NCBI GenBank assembly: GCA_033064195.1 | Contig: JARBJD010000171.1 | Coordinates: forward strand, 62,001-126,000 | Origin: Blattamonas nauphoetae | Lineage: Eukaryota; Preaxostyla; Oxymonadida | Length of the DNA stretch: 64,000 nucleotides | Reading direction: 5' to 3' | Part shown: piece after piece, positions 33,645 through 44,536 of the stretch | How the letters are laid out: every line of letters begins with the position of its first letter | How positions within the stretch are numbered: position 1 is the stretch's first letter | Notes under the pieces: generated by a model | What the model saw: the letters and a program-made list of their open reading frames with translations, nothing else | Database searches by the model: none | What the model was told of the DNA's origin: nothing | Translations under genes and position numbers: made by a program

Positions 33645-34192
33645 TCAGTACGCCACGTATTCCAGCTTCCCATGGTTCTCCCACTTCCGCGAGTGCAGAC
33701 CAGGCTCCTCCTTCAAATTCGACACCGCCGTCCGCTGCACACTGTTCGTCCACTCCGTCGTCGCCTCCACTGCCACCCCGTCCCCCACATACACTCCCAT
33801 ATGCCCTTTCTTCAACACAATCTCCCCACGCTCCAACGTCGAGAAAACCGACGACACACCCTTGCAATGCCCCGCCATCTGCGCTCCTGTCATGTCTGGG
33901 ATCCCCACTGCCCCGCAAACCGCCCTCCGTTCATATGCCCGCTGTCTCCGCGCGATCCCCACAGAATCCCCGTCACCACTCCCGTGTCGTCAAACCCGAA
34001 GTAGTTCTTCCCCACCACGTTGTACAATCCCGCCACACGCTTGTTTGTGTACCACGACGGGTATTGCTTCTGCCGCTGACGGATCAATGTCGTCGTCACA
34101 GGCTAGCCGAATGTGTTCAGCATGAACACTGTCTTGTAGTTCTCCGCAATCTTCAGCGCCGCTGATGCAAGAGCTGATGTACTGAGCACCAT
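33645..34192 (-). pseudogene. NlpC/P60-type peptidoglycan hydrolase remnant, bacterial origin
   Basis: The minus-strand reading starts at ATG 34192 (STSALASAALKIAENYKTVF) and contains YPSWYTNKRVAGLYNVVGK, then YFGFDDTGVVTGILWG and, in the next frame, GIPDMTGAQMAGHCKG, RGEIVLKKGHMGVYVGDG and KWENHGKLEYVAY. This is the order of a bacterial or phage-type NlpC/P60 cell-wall amidase. The GHMGVYVG segment carries the family His, and FD(C)…GILWG normally carries the catalytic Cys. Here the Cys position reads Asp and the frame is interrupted at least twice, so the gene is inactive. Such enzymes in gut protists are known to come from bacteria by transfer and degrade bacterial walls. No introns are needed to read it, which fits that origin. 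Confidence 0.65.
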
Positions 34193-34604
34193 TTCTGATT
34201 TGGGTCAAGGTTCGTTCTTGCAAATCTTTGTTTAAACGATCTGTGAACGTGTGTGATGTTTTGGAGGAGTCTGTATGACCGAGCAAGATAGGGACTTACA
34301 ATTTCAACATGCGCATGAATGTGCCATGAACGATTTCGTGTTTGTTGAGTTGTGTTGAGATTTGAATGAGAGTTTGGTTTGATAGAGCGTAAACACAAAC
34401 CTTCACCCTCTAATGATGTTTATGTCTGATTCTGTTTCATAGTCACACAAAAATCTTGCCTCATTTTTGTGAAGCGAAGAATATAGAAGCGGCAGAATGT
34501 GCGAGTGAAAGAAAAGAAAAAGTGGATGAAAACAGAGAAAAGAATGGCATGAATTCAGGAAACACGCAAAAACGGAGTGTTGAAGCTGGATCTGACTGGA
34601 ATCG
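34193..34604. other. Short intergenic region
   Basis: No supported feature. It lies between the NlpC/P60 remnant and the 3' end of SPRY member 2. Confidence 0.3.
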
Positions 34605-35915
34605 TCAGGACCGTCGTCGCTTGAGCCACAGGACTTCAACTGAGAGATTCTCATCAATGTATCCAGTTGAGATTCCGAGGCAGAGGGGAGAAGGGATGTC
34701 GGTGAAGATCCCAGGCTGTTCATCATCGTCCACAAACAGTCGAGCTTCTCGAGTCGACATGTTCACTCGAATCGCTGCTGTCTGCCCAACTCGATCGCAC
34801 TTCTTGTTTGTTCCGACTGGCTTGAATTCTCCTCCTTTCCACATCCCTCCATTATAAAGAAGGAAATCACCACCAATTCCGCCAAGATAAGATCCACAGT
34901 GTCTTTGTGTGGCATCTTTGGGAAGTGGATGTCTGAGGAAGCCAATACCTGAAAAGATGAGAAGAGAGAAGAACACACTCAAATTCCAAATTGTGTCGTG
35001 GCCTTTGATTTTGAGTTCCCACTCTCCCTCGTCGATCGGAAAAGTGAATGATGTTCTCCACGGGTCGATTATAGGAGCGACGATGATTTGTGTGAGAGTT
35101 GCTGGAGTGAGCGCGTGAGAAGTGCGGTCGAGAGTTTGGAGAGAGTCTGTCCCAACCCAAATCGGAAGATCGGCCAGCTGTAGTTTCAATTCGTTGTTCT
35201 GTAATTTCAGAGATTGGTTTTCCTCTAACTGAGCAAGGTGTGCTTCTAGTTTCTTAATTTGAGATTTTTGTTCCTGTATCTTCTGTTTCTCCTCCATTTC
35301 GTCCAGTGCACGCGTTCGAAGCGACTGAGAAATCTGCATGAATTCTTCGTCCTCAACAAGGATCATGGAGCTGTCATCAACATAGCCCAACAACTTTTGG
35401 CACAGTTCGCCTCGACTTTTGAGAGATTTGGGCAAATCACGATTCGCGAACATGATTTTGAGGGATGAGAGGAGAAGTCGTCGATTGAGCACTTTGAGTT
35501 GATTATCACACGCATACTGCAGTAATTGGTGAATTCTTTCGAATAGCAGCTTCATCTTGGACTCATCTACACTGCTATTCCAGTCTCGCAGAAGGAGAGG
35601 GATGTTCTGCCAGATCTTCGACTGAAGGTGCGCTCCCATTGTTCTCCCAACAGTTGAGAGTTCATCTATAGCCAAATCAATCGATGGCTTTTCCTATACA
35701 TAAATCATGACGAGACCGATGAAGAAGAAGAAAGATGAACAAACTCCAATCTTGATGATAGGCTGACGTCCCTCATCTTCTGTATCCAAAGCCTAAAGTC
35801 AAGATATGAATGAGAGAAACAAATGAGAACATCATGATGAGAGAATACATGGTGAAGCGGATGTTGTGCTTGCATTTCAACTTGATCAAACCACACTCTT
35901 TTCGAATAGACTACA
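34605..35915 (-). CDS. Shuffled N-terminal module + coiled coil + SPRY-like domain, member 2
   Basis: Exons on the minus strand: 35915-35849 (VYSKRVWFDQVEMQAQHPLHH), 35792-35745 (ALDTEDEGRQPIIKIG), 35693-34979 and 34948-34605, ending TGA. Introns are 56, 51 and 30 nt. All joins are in phase; the first exon or exons are not found. The module begins EKPSIDLAIDELSTVG and continues KIWQNIPLLLRDWN … NRRLLLSSLKIMF. A coiled coil (~QKIQEQKSQIKKLEAHLAQLEE) follows, then SPRY (WRTSFTFPIDEGEWELK; LSIGFLRHP after splicing; GGDFLLYNGGMWKGGEF; RLFVDDDEQPG). The SPRY half is very similar to member 1, including the same 30-nt intron. It is probably an intracellular adaptor; partners unknown. Confidence 0.65.
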
Positions 35916-36145
35916 CTAGAAAATAATCTTCAAACAAGATCCTCTGTGTGAGTGTTGGAAGAAAGATCATGAAAAATCGAAAAAAAATGTCATGAAAGAG
36001 TGCTTTAATCGGGAAAAATTGAGAACAAGTCCTTTTTTGTCTTAAAATCAAGAATTCACCAGTTGCGGGAGTTATTCATCCCATCCAAACACTTTCCGTC
36101 CATTGACCTTTTCTTCACGTTTCTTTCATTGATTCATCCACCTTC

Positions 36146-39100
36146 TCATTCCTGCCTTACCAACAGTGTCTTCCATCCTTGTACCATCTCCCCCATCTTC
36201 TCGTCCTCCCTCTTAAACTCCTCTGCCTCTGTCGCGTCTGCCCCCACCCCCGCAAACAGCTCTCCCACCACCCCAATCTCCCCACTCAGCCGCTGTGCCT
36301 GCTCCAACGGCGTTCCATCGTGTCGTCGAAGGAGAGAGGGTGCGAGGATGGTGACGAGGTTGCCTTCGCTCATCCGATTCTTCGCAGCGTGTTCAGGTGC
36401 GAGCAGGCCTCGCAGTTTCCAGAACAGATACTTCAGCACCAACACTCGGCTCGGAGGAAGGGCGGTCTCCACATCCAACCCGAACGACACTCGCGCGGGC
36501 GGAGCAGCGACGAGGGGGTCGTTCTCGATGACTTGTCTGGTGCGTGGACGGCGATTCATTTTGCGCTCTTGTTCTTTTCCTTCCGACCCCTCCATGCCGT
36601 TCGCTCCCTCTTCTCCTCTTCCACTATCTCGTTGTACTTCTGAATCACGAAGTCGTGGGAGGAGAAAGGGATGATGGGAGTTGGCAGCTTTTCCAGCCAT
36701 TTCAGGATCAACCCCGAAAAGAGGAGTGGGTCGGAGAGAGTGTCAGCTGACGGCACGGCGAGGAAAGACAGACACGACGGGACGAGCATCCCTTCTGGCG
36801 ACACATCTCTCTCCTTCTTCTTCTCTTTCCCTTTCTCCTTCGCCTTTGACTTGTCGTTGGTGAATGGTTGTGGTGTGCTGGGCTGGCTGGTGTCTGTGTG
36901 TGGACGAGTCTTCCGGTTTCCTCCACACAGCACCCAAAACAGACCCGCGTTGATCAGAGCAGCTGCTGCCGAAATGTCGCTCTCTGCAACCGTCCGACGA
37001 AACACCCCTTCCGTCTCCAGCCCTCCCAACTCCACAAAGCGGTTCCAAAGGAACGGGAGCACGAAAGGCAGTTGGAACGAAGCGAACGGCCGCCACACAC
37101 TTCCCCACCCAGCTCCTCTCTCTCCACGCTTGGCCTCCTTCGACTCACCTTCTACAAACCCTGTCGACCAGAACGCTCGTGAAGCTCGCATTGACGCTGC
37201 GAGAGGGCTCAGCCAGCGAGGCGGGGTGAGAGGGTCGGAGTGAAAGAGAGCCTGCTGAAGAAGGGCTTCCTCGACGCCGACTGAGAAGAAGCGGACAGAG
37301 TGTCCCACTCCACACATCTCGAGCCCGCGCGGCAGAAGGAGTGTTCCGTCCAGTTTCATCTCGCCTCGCCATCGCCACACCACCACTCGCTCTCCCTCCT
37401 CCTTCTTCTCCTTCTTGCCCTCCTTCCCACTCCCTCCCGCTCCCACCACGCCGAGCGACCCAATCTTCTCGAAGCCAGCGTTTGGCACAAGCTCCACAAA
37501 TAGCAAGTGCTCCTTCCCTTTCTTGTAGCACCCCTCTTCCACCAGCTGCGTCGGCGACTCGTCTGGCCCTTTCTCTGCAATCTCCGCTGCTCGCCGCTGC
37601 GGTCCAAAGAACAGCGTCACACACATCTTCGAAAACACAACACTCGCCATCACTCCCGCCAGCTTCTCTGCCCGCCCTGCTCCTTCCGCTCGTCCTGCCT
37701 CCACTCGACTGTGGAGATACGCAAGAACACCGCGCTGGAAAGCTGTGGAGGGAAGGAATGTGTCAGCCATCCACGCAAACAGACCCCAGCCAGCCATCCT
37801 CTCCTCGTCGGTCATCGTCTCCCACACTTCCTTCTTCTTCCCCTTCTTCCCTGTGCTTGCTTCTCCCGCTCCACTCCCACTCGCACTGAACTCAAACTCG
37901 TTGGTCTGCTTCACAATCATCGCATACAGCTCATCTCGGACAGGATCGGACCCGCGCTGGCCGGCGAGGAGGACGTGCTGTCCGTACATCCCCCGCTCCT
38001 TCATTTGTCCCTTCACACATCCCTGCCATCGCAACACCATCCCGAAAAGGCGTTGGAGGATGTTCGTGGCTTTGTCTGTGCAACGATGGTTTGTCTGTTC
38101 GAGGATGCTTTGGTCGAGTTCGTCGCGCTGGAATCGCATCGCGTATGATGCCCAGTCGCTTTTCTTCTTTCCATTTTCGGCTGCAATCTTCGCAACCCCC
38201 CATTCTCCAAACATCGCAAGGTTGAACAGCGGGAGTTCTGCCTTGAGAGTGTCTGGCATCTCCCAAGGAGGGGGCTTGTCGAACAGTTCCCAACAGTGTC
38301 GTGCGATCAGGTTGTGCTCGTGGGCTTCGTTCATTTTGCTGTAACATGTCATTCGACCATACCCACACTCCAACTGCCGCACACCTCCAACAATCACAAT
38401 CTTTCTCTCCACGTGATCCCGAGCTGTCCCCGTGTGAATCACAAAGTTGGGACCATATTTAAATTCGGGTCGAGAATGGGCGGGAGAGGGGCGTGTTTCA
38501 GTCAGAGTCTCCTCTTGACGATCAAGACGAGATGTGGTGGGAGAGAAATATTTCTGCTCGATGGGCTTCAACAATGTCAGTGATGTGCTTCTGTTCGAGT
38601 GAGGTGTGGTGTTTCCCTTGTTTCTGGTTTCAACCTCTCTATTTGCGTTTTCTTCTGCTTCTCTCCTCTTCTCTCGTTCCTTCGTTAGCATCATTTCCAT
38701 CAGCCGAACTTTTTCATTCAACTCCTCTTGTTCCTCCATCAGTTTCTCCTTTTCTTCCAACTTTTGTCGTTGGAGAGCAGAAATTGTGTTAGTGAGTCGA
38801 TTGATCTCTTCTTTTTGGTCGGATATTGTTTGTGAGTTGCGAAGAGCAGCTTCTTCCATCGATTTGAACTCGCTCGCATCGATAAGCACGAAAGGGTCAT
38901 CCTCAAAAGAATCCAAGGAAAGCAAGCACTGCCCTACACCAACACGGATCGTCTTGGGAAGAGATGTGGATTGAGCGAGATTGGAGAGGGAGGAATGAAG
39001 CATGCGTCGATTGATGATGGATATGTCATTCTTCAAACACTCGTTGAGAATGTGAAGGATGGATTGGATGAGTCTCCCCATTTTGTGCATGTTCTCCTCT

Positions 39101-39407
39101 TCAAGTAGGTCACAGTCTCGGATCAGAATCGGAATGTTCTGTCACATTTTTGAGTTCACAACAGCTCCTGGTTGGGACAACCCTCTTTCAAAATCTTCGA
39201 CGGCTGTGTCGATTGTGATTTCTTTCTGAAACAGGAAAAAGAGATTAAATCAAGCTGAAATAAAGATGTGTCGGACCTTCAAACTTTGATGTGTGCCAAA
39301 CTGGAGATCCTGAATGGATGGGAAGAAACTGGTGAGAGAATATCATGGAAAGAAGTGGATGGAGAAAGAATTAGACAACGACATACAGAATCGAGGGTTG
39401 GTAACAT
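36146..39407 (-). CDS. MyTH4-RhoGAP protein with the shuffled N-terminal module (member 4), damaged
   Basis: Start ATG 39407 (MLPTLDS), exon 2 39309-39277 (DLQFGTHQSLK), exon 3 from 39225 (KEITIDTAVEDFERG). The module follows, then a coiled coil (NRLTNTISALQRQKLEEKEK), a MyTH4 domain (~38000-38130: TDKATNILQRLFGMVLRW, DPVRDELYAMIVKQT) and a RhoGAP domain (~36400-37080: LPFLWNRFVELGG, LETEGVFRRTV with the arginine finger, LILKWLEKLPTPIIP, RMSEGNLVTILAPSLLRR). RhoGAPs switch off Rho GTPases, and MyTH4 often links to microtubules. The pairing recalls Vilse/ARHGAP39, but no WW domain is seen. Two faults: an in-frame TGA at 39143-39145 replaces the conserved Trp of the module, and the RhoGAP frame changes near 36560-36600. 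Translation could restart at ATG 39090. It may be a pseudogene or carry sequencing errors. Confidence 0.6.
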
Positions 39408-39688
39408 CTAGACAGTTTGAGATCAACCCAGTTTATATTTTCATCGAACCCAAAATCATTCATTTCGGAAGAAGATCCATTGGAATCCACGTTTGATTTC
39501 ACCAAAAAGAAATCCGTAAGAAAAGACCCAAGATAAGTGGTCAAGAGTCAAGATTATAAAGAATCCGTGTAAAAGATAGCATAAACACTCGGAGTGTCAG
39601 AACAATGAATCTAAGGAAAGGACCACAAAATGAAGAGTCCAATGAAAGGATGACAAAAAGAGGTGTCGAATGCAGTTCTGGTGTCATG

Positions 39689-42600
39689 TCAGTTCTCTTC
39701 TCTTCGAGACGACGAGCAGTTCACAAACAGCATGTTCCGCTGAGCAGGCCAAGCTCCGCCACACACACGCACCACTGCAAGTCCAACGTTCACTGGATCC
39801 GCTGTGTCAAATCGGAACACACAGCTGTGAGCGGACAGCGATGGTGTGCAGTGCTCGCTGACGAAGAGCGCGAGGGGAAGAGGATTCACTGGATTGAGCG
39901 ACGACCCCGCGTCCATCTCCACCCCAACAAGCTCCAGATGGCTTGTAAGCGGTGAGTGCTTCAGGGTGTCGTCGGACAGGAAGGAGGGGTTAGTCAGAGT
40001 GGCTGACTGAATCTTGGCCATCAGCGGAGAGTCGATGCTCGCCGCTGAGAGAGGAGAGGCTAATTGGGAGATATTTTGGGAGGGAAGGAATCGAACAGCG
40101 AGAGCGTGTGATGTCAAAGCGAGGAGAGAAGGAGAGGGAGGAACAACACAAGATGGATCGATGATGAACGAACAATTCAGAAAAGACGAGTCGGTCAGAG
40201 TGAGATGCGAGCGGGCCAAACTGAAACAGCAGACACCGAAACTCAAAGAAGACAGCAGATGCGACTCAACAGGAACAGAAACGACGACAGTGGAACACGA
40301 CGAGAACGAGCAGTCACGAATCGACAGCTTGCTCAGCGGCAAAGACAGATCGGCGAACAACACACTTCCAGTCTCGACGGGGTCATCAAGGGCTGCATCA
40401 ATTCGAAGAGAGATATCGTTAAAAATGGAGGATTCGATGGAAAGAGAGGGCGGGAGGGAGAAGGGGAGGGTTTGGGTGAGCATGCTCGAGTGGCCAGTGG
40501 ACAGAGAATCCATGAGTGGGGGGAGATCGGCAGTGCATCGGATGGAGATGAGTGGTTGGGAGAGGAGCAGGTTCTGAGCAACAAGACGAGACACACTCAG
40601 ACGAACACTCTCCGTCATCGAAGTGAGAGATGTGTGGAACGACAGCAGCGAACTTACTGTTTGTGTTGGGTCGATCGACGTCACAACACAATCAACCAGA
40701 GACAGACTCGCTGACTGCACTGCGATGATCGGCTGAGGGTGTGTCGAGAAGAGAGGGAGCACAAACTCGAGATGTTTCATCAGAACTGTCTGCGGAGGCA
40801 CAACCTCGCTCAGGCCAAACGACAATCTGCATCCGATGCTTCCCCTTTCATCAAATCGAACTCGCCCGTACTGCACAGGGTCTGTCTGTGTTCCTTTGTG
40901 AGTGCTGACTGGGATGATGGACAGAACCAGGCCAGCCTGTTGGCCGACTGTCACGTATCCACACAACTCCACATCGTCTTCCTCTCCAAACACAAAGTCT
41001 CCGATCAGAACAATATTTCGCTCCAACACACACTGCGACAATTCCTCTTCACTGTCCGCATTCAGCAGATGGTCCATCGAGTCACGAAGGGACAGGCAGG
41101 GATGCGACTCTCTCCCACACTCCACGCTCGTCGACGCTTGGCCTGTCACATCCAAAGAGTCGACGAACACGTTCTTGTACCGATTGTTGGGGAACAGAAA
41201 CGGAAAGAGGTCGGTCTCTTCCACGTAAGCCACGTGGTCCGATCCAAACAGAGCATTCGACCGATCAAATCCAGGTGGATGCAGATTGAACAGGAAATGA
41301 TCAATTGTCACAGTCTTGTCCAGCGATTCAGCAACCAGAAACAGGTCTCGCCCAAACGTGGCTGTGTTGTGTGCAAATGTCAGCGTGTCCAGAAGATAGT
41401 TGTTGGTGCTGTCGGACGAGAATGCCAATCCAACTCCTCCCCCTCTCCCTCCATCGCTGACACTGCAGCTCACGAATGAGCAGAACTGGATCACAAGAGA
41501 TGCTGATCCAGACAGTGTGAACGACACTCCGCCACCCAAACAGTTCGCGTTCGACGACGAGCAGGAGGTGAACGATGACGACGACAAGTGCAGTGACGAA
41601 GTGTTGGAGAGTGTGAAGAACGCAGCTGATCCTGTTGTCGATTGCGTGTGGATCGATTCTGCTTCCCATTTCAAGATCTGCGTCAACCCGACACTCTGCC
41701 GAGCCAACAACGTCGCCACAGACTGGTGCTCCAGTTGCGTTGTCGTCAGGCGGACCAAATCCATCACATTCCGAGTTTTGACAAATGAAGGGTGTCTGGC
41801 CGAGAGTGACGACGACGTCGACACATCTCCAGTCACCAAACAACTCATGATTGTCAGCAGGCCTGTTTTGATCACAGCGTATGCTTCGACAGTCGACAAT
41901 GGAGGCAGAACGAACGAGAGACTTTCCAGTTTTGTCTCAGTCGCCCCATCCACAACGAGTCCTCCTTCTTTCCCGATTCGAATTGTTGAGTGAGTTGTCG
42001 TGCTTCCCGCATCACCAAACACTCTGTTGTGAGAAACCACCAGAGACGAGAACGAGATTTCGCACACAGACACGTGGCTGAAGGTGCCTTGAAGCAGAAG
42101 TGACGATTTCCCGTTGCTCAATCGAGTGAAGGCATGCTCCATCGTTCTGCACGGATCAGACTCTCCCCCGCAATCCGATCTGTCCTCGCCACTCCCAGAC
42201 GAGACATGGACAGTCGCGAGACGAGGAAGAACGGGGACGGTGAAGACGACGTTTGAGCAAATGACGATTTGCGGATCGGACGGAACAGCTTCCTCGATCG
42301 ACAAGATCGTGTAGTTCTGCTCCCACTTGAGGTCGATGGCTGGCGTCACCAGAATCGGGTCTGACTGGCCGTCTGTGCTCGAAATGAACCGCACCAAGAA
42401 CGTCTCCGACGAATTCGAGATGGTGACAGTGAAGCGAGACTTGGGGTCGGCTGGCAACCAGACTCCCCACACTTTCAGAACCAGATACAGACACCTGTCG
42501 TCTGTCCACTTCAGACTCGCTCCTGTGACGTTCGGCGGGAGCTTGATGGTGAGTGAGAAGCCGGGGATGCTGACTCTTCGCAGAGCATACGAGTGGCCGT

Positions 42601-44536
42601 CTGCGAGGTTGGGGAGGACACCCTGTGGGCCTTTCGACACTTCTGCTGTTCCTGTGGCCGATGTGCTGCTTGTGGTCCCAAACTCGATGTGGACGAGACG
42701 GGGGACATTCGATCCTTCCAACAACACTCCCATCGTTCCATTCACTTCACTCGATGTTTGGATGGTGATCGTCGCTTTGGCTTCTGTCATCGACATTTCG
42801 AACGACGAGACGAACACCTTCTTGTCTGTCGTCAGCTGAGGAATGAGAGTGCTGTCGACGAGATCATCAGTTCTGTTAAAGTTCACATTTGGGGCACCAG
42901 AAGTAGAATCACAAAACAGGATCGAGTTTGTGTTGACGACGTCATACGACATGTTCCACAAAGTCATATCTCGTGAACTGTCGAGACCCGTACATTGACA
43001 TTCTCTGAACTGAACAAATGAAAATGCGATTTGTGGGACAAGTGTTAAGTAAAGAGCGCCACCAGTCACTGACGACGAGCAGGAAACAAACGCGCAGTTG
43101 GACAAAGTGGTTTTCGGGAATGAAAGATGCACTGCTCCTCCATTCATCGAGAAGCATCTGTCGAAGACGCAGAATTCCATCGTGACAAGCGAGGCGTAAG
43201 AAGTAGAAAAGGCGCCACCGAACTCGCCTCGTCTGTTGAGTGTGGCACATTCAGTGAACGAGGAATTCCTGATCTCGACGGGCTGGCGCCTGGCGGTGTG
43301 GTAGGAGACCAGAATGGCTCCTCCGGTTGCATTCAAGCAAGGGGCGATGCAGTTGAGGAAGAAACACTGCGTGATGGTGAGAGAGGCATTGCACTGGATC
43401 AGACAGATGGCTGATCCGCGCTCGGTGCCTTTCTCTGGTGTGGCCATGTCTTTGAACGTGCAGAGCGTGAACGAGACAGACGTGAGGGTTGAATTGGAGT
43501 CGATTTTGAATCGACCGATATCGGTTTGGGTTCTGTTTTCGAATGAGAATTCCAAGTCATCGTTCGATTGGCGGATGCAGGATGAGAACGAGGTGTTCGA
43601 ACACATCAGATTCCCTCCCAAGTTCGGATCCATCATTGCTGTTCCGCTTTGGTGGTTCGTCGAGTTCGATATTGCGCATCCAATCACTTTTTGTTCGACA
43701 TTCGACCCGAATCGGAAGAGGGGTTGACGGTGGGTTGGTGGCTTGCTGTGGCTGCTCATGTTGACAAGAGTGCAGAATTGGAGGAAGGTGTTCATCTGAA
43801 GAGTGGATGAAGTGAGGAGATCATGCGGTTGGGGCTGGGTGAGGCCGAAGGAGAGAAGAGGACCTGTTCCAAAATGGAGTGTCTGGGATTCCATTCGGAG
43901 GTCACTTCCGACGACAGAAAGAGAAGAAAGTGGTTGATATGATCCAAAATGGGGATTGCTCATTCCATCCAAAGAAATTGGATTTGTGGAGGAGATGTCC
44001 ACAATTGGCGGAGAGGTGTTGGATTGCGTTTTAAAAGTGCAGGTATTCAAAACAATTGAAGAAGATTCGGGAAAAAAGTTGTTTGATGCTTGTACAATAA
44101 ATGGGGAGCTGAATTCATTCGTAAGAAGGCTGCTTATCGAGAATTGCACACAGCTCGAGCGGATGAGACATATTCCTGTCCCATCGAACGTGCAAATGGC
44201 TTGAACTCCTTCAACAGAGAATGAGCTGTTGAAAATCAAAAACATAAAGTCTGATTCCGAGAATGAGCGATGGTTGTTTTGGTTTGTTGAACGATCCGAT
44301 GTTGTATGCGTTAATGTGGTGTTGTGTCCGATTAGCGTGATATATTTTGTTTCAATACGAGTCGGAGAAATCAATCGGTGTTCATTCCGAAGATGTGCGA
44401 TCTGTGTTGGAGGGGATGCGGTTTTCGTAGTGAAAAGTTCCACAATCGAGAGATTGTCAGGAATAGTGTTGGAAACGCTTGTAGATCGCTGAGTTACCAG
44501 GGAAGTGAGGACAAAGACAGTGAGAATCCACAGCAT
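39689..44536 (-). CDS. Secreted right-handed beta-helix (pectin-lyase-fold) surface protein 1
   Basis: A 1,615-residue single-exon gene. I chose the ATG at 44536, not the upstream one at 44629, because it starts a clean signal peptide (MLWILTVFVLTSLVTQRSTS). The body consists of short beta-strand repeats rich in Ser, Thr, Leu and Val with recurring SF..C and G(G/A)L motifs, as in parallel beta-helices. Two capping motifs with CG…PC open helical blocks: DCGGESDPCRTMEHAF near 42.15-42.2 kb and ECGRESHPCLSLRDSM near 41.1-41.2 kb. An intervening segment (~42.3-42.8 kb; TVTISNSSETFLVRF, LKWEQNYTI) looks like beta-sandwich domains. No C-terminal membrane segment or anchor is visible, so it may be released or bound by partners. 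Large beta-helix proteins of this kind are expected to act in adhesion at the cell surface; that is inference. Confidence 0.75.
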   Translation of the reverse strand: MLWILTVFVLTSLVTQRSTSVSNTIPDNLSIVELFTTKTASPPTQIAHLRNEHRLISPTRIETKYITLIGHNTTLTHTTSDRSTNQNNHRSFSESDFMFLIFNSSFSVEGVQAICTFDGTGICLIRSSCVQFSISSLLTNEFSSPFIVQASNNFFPESSSIVLNTCTFKTQSNTSPPIVDISSTNPISLDGMSNPHFGSYQPLSSLSVVGSDLRMESQTLHFGTGPLLSFGLTQPQPHDLLTSSTLQMNTFLQFCTLVNMSSHSKPPTHRQPLFRFGSNVEQKVIGCAISNSTNHQSGTAMMDPNLGGNLMCSNTSFSSCIRQSNDDLEFSFENRTQTDIGRFKIDSNSTLTSVSFTLCTFKDMATPEKGTERGSAICLIQCNASLTITQCFFLNCIAPCLNATGGAILVSYHTARRQPVEIRNSSFTECATLNRRGEFGGAFSTSYASLVTMEFCVFDRCFSMNGGAVHLSFPKTTLSNCAFVSCSSSVTGGALYLTLVPQIAFSFVQFRECQCTGLDSSRDMTLWNMSYDVVNTNSILFCDSTSGAPNVNFNRTDDLVDSTLIPQLTTDKKVFVSSFEMSMTEAKATITIQTSSEVNGTMGVLLEGSNVPRLVHIEFGTTSSTSATGTAEVSKGPQGVLPNLADGHSYALRRVSIPGFSLTIKLPPNVTGASLKWTDDRCLYLVLKVWGVWLPADPKSRFTVTISNSSETFLVRFISSTDGQSDPILVTPAIDLKWEQNYTILSIEEAVPSDPQIVICSNVVFTVPVLPRLATVHVSSGSGEDRSDCGGESDPCRTMEHAFTRLSNGKSSLLLQGTFSHVSVCEISFSSLVVSHNRVFGDAGSTTTHSTIRIGKEGGLVVDGATETKLESLSFVLPPLSTVEAYAVIKTGLLTIMSCLVTGDVSTSSSLSARHPSFVKTRNVMDLVRLTTTQLEHQSVATLLARQSVGLTQILKWEAESIHTQSTTGSAAFFTLSNTSSLHLSSSSFTSCSSSNANCLGGGVSFTLSGSASLVIQFCSFVSCSVSDGGRGGGVGLAFSSDSTNNYLLDTLTFAHNTATFGRDLFLVAESLDKTVTIDHFLFNLHPPGFDRSNALFGSDHVAYVEETDLFPFLFPNNRYKNVFVDSLDVTGQASTSVECGRESHPCLSLRDSMDHLLNADSEEELSQCVLERNIVLIGDFVFGEEDDVELCGYVTVGQQAGLVLSIIPVSTHKGTQTDPVQYGRVRFDERGSIGCRLSFGLSEVVPPQTVLMKHLEFVLPLFSTHPQPIIAVQSASLSLVDCVVTSIDPTQTVSSLLSFHTSLTSMTESVRLSVSRLVAQNLLLSQPLISIRCTADLPPLMDSLSTGHSSMLTQTLPFSLPPSLSIESSIFNDISLRIDAALDDPVETGSVLFADLSLPLSKLSIRDCSFSSCSTVVVSVPVESHLLSSLSFGVCCFSLARSHLTLTDSSFLNCSFIIDPSCVVPPSPSLLALTSHALAVRFLPSQNISQLASPLSAASIDSPLMAKIQSATLTNPSFLSDDTLKHSPLTSHLELVGVEMDAGSSLNPVNPLPLALFVSEHCTPSLSAHSCVFRFDTADPVNVGLAVVRVCGGAWPAQRNMLFVNCSSSRREEN

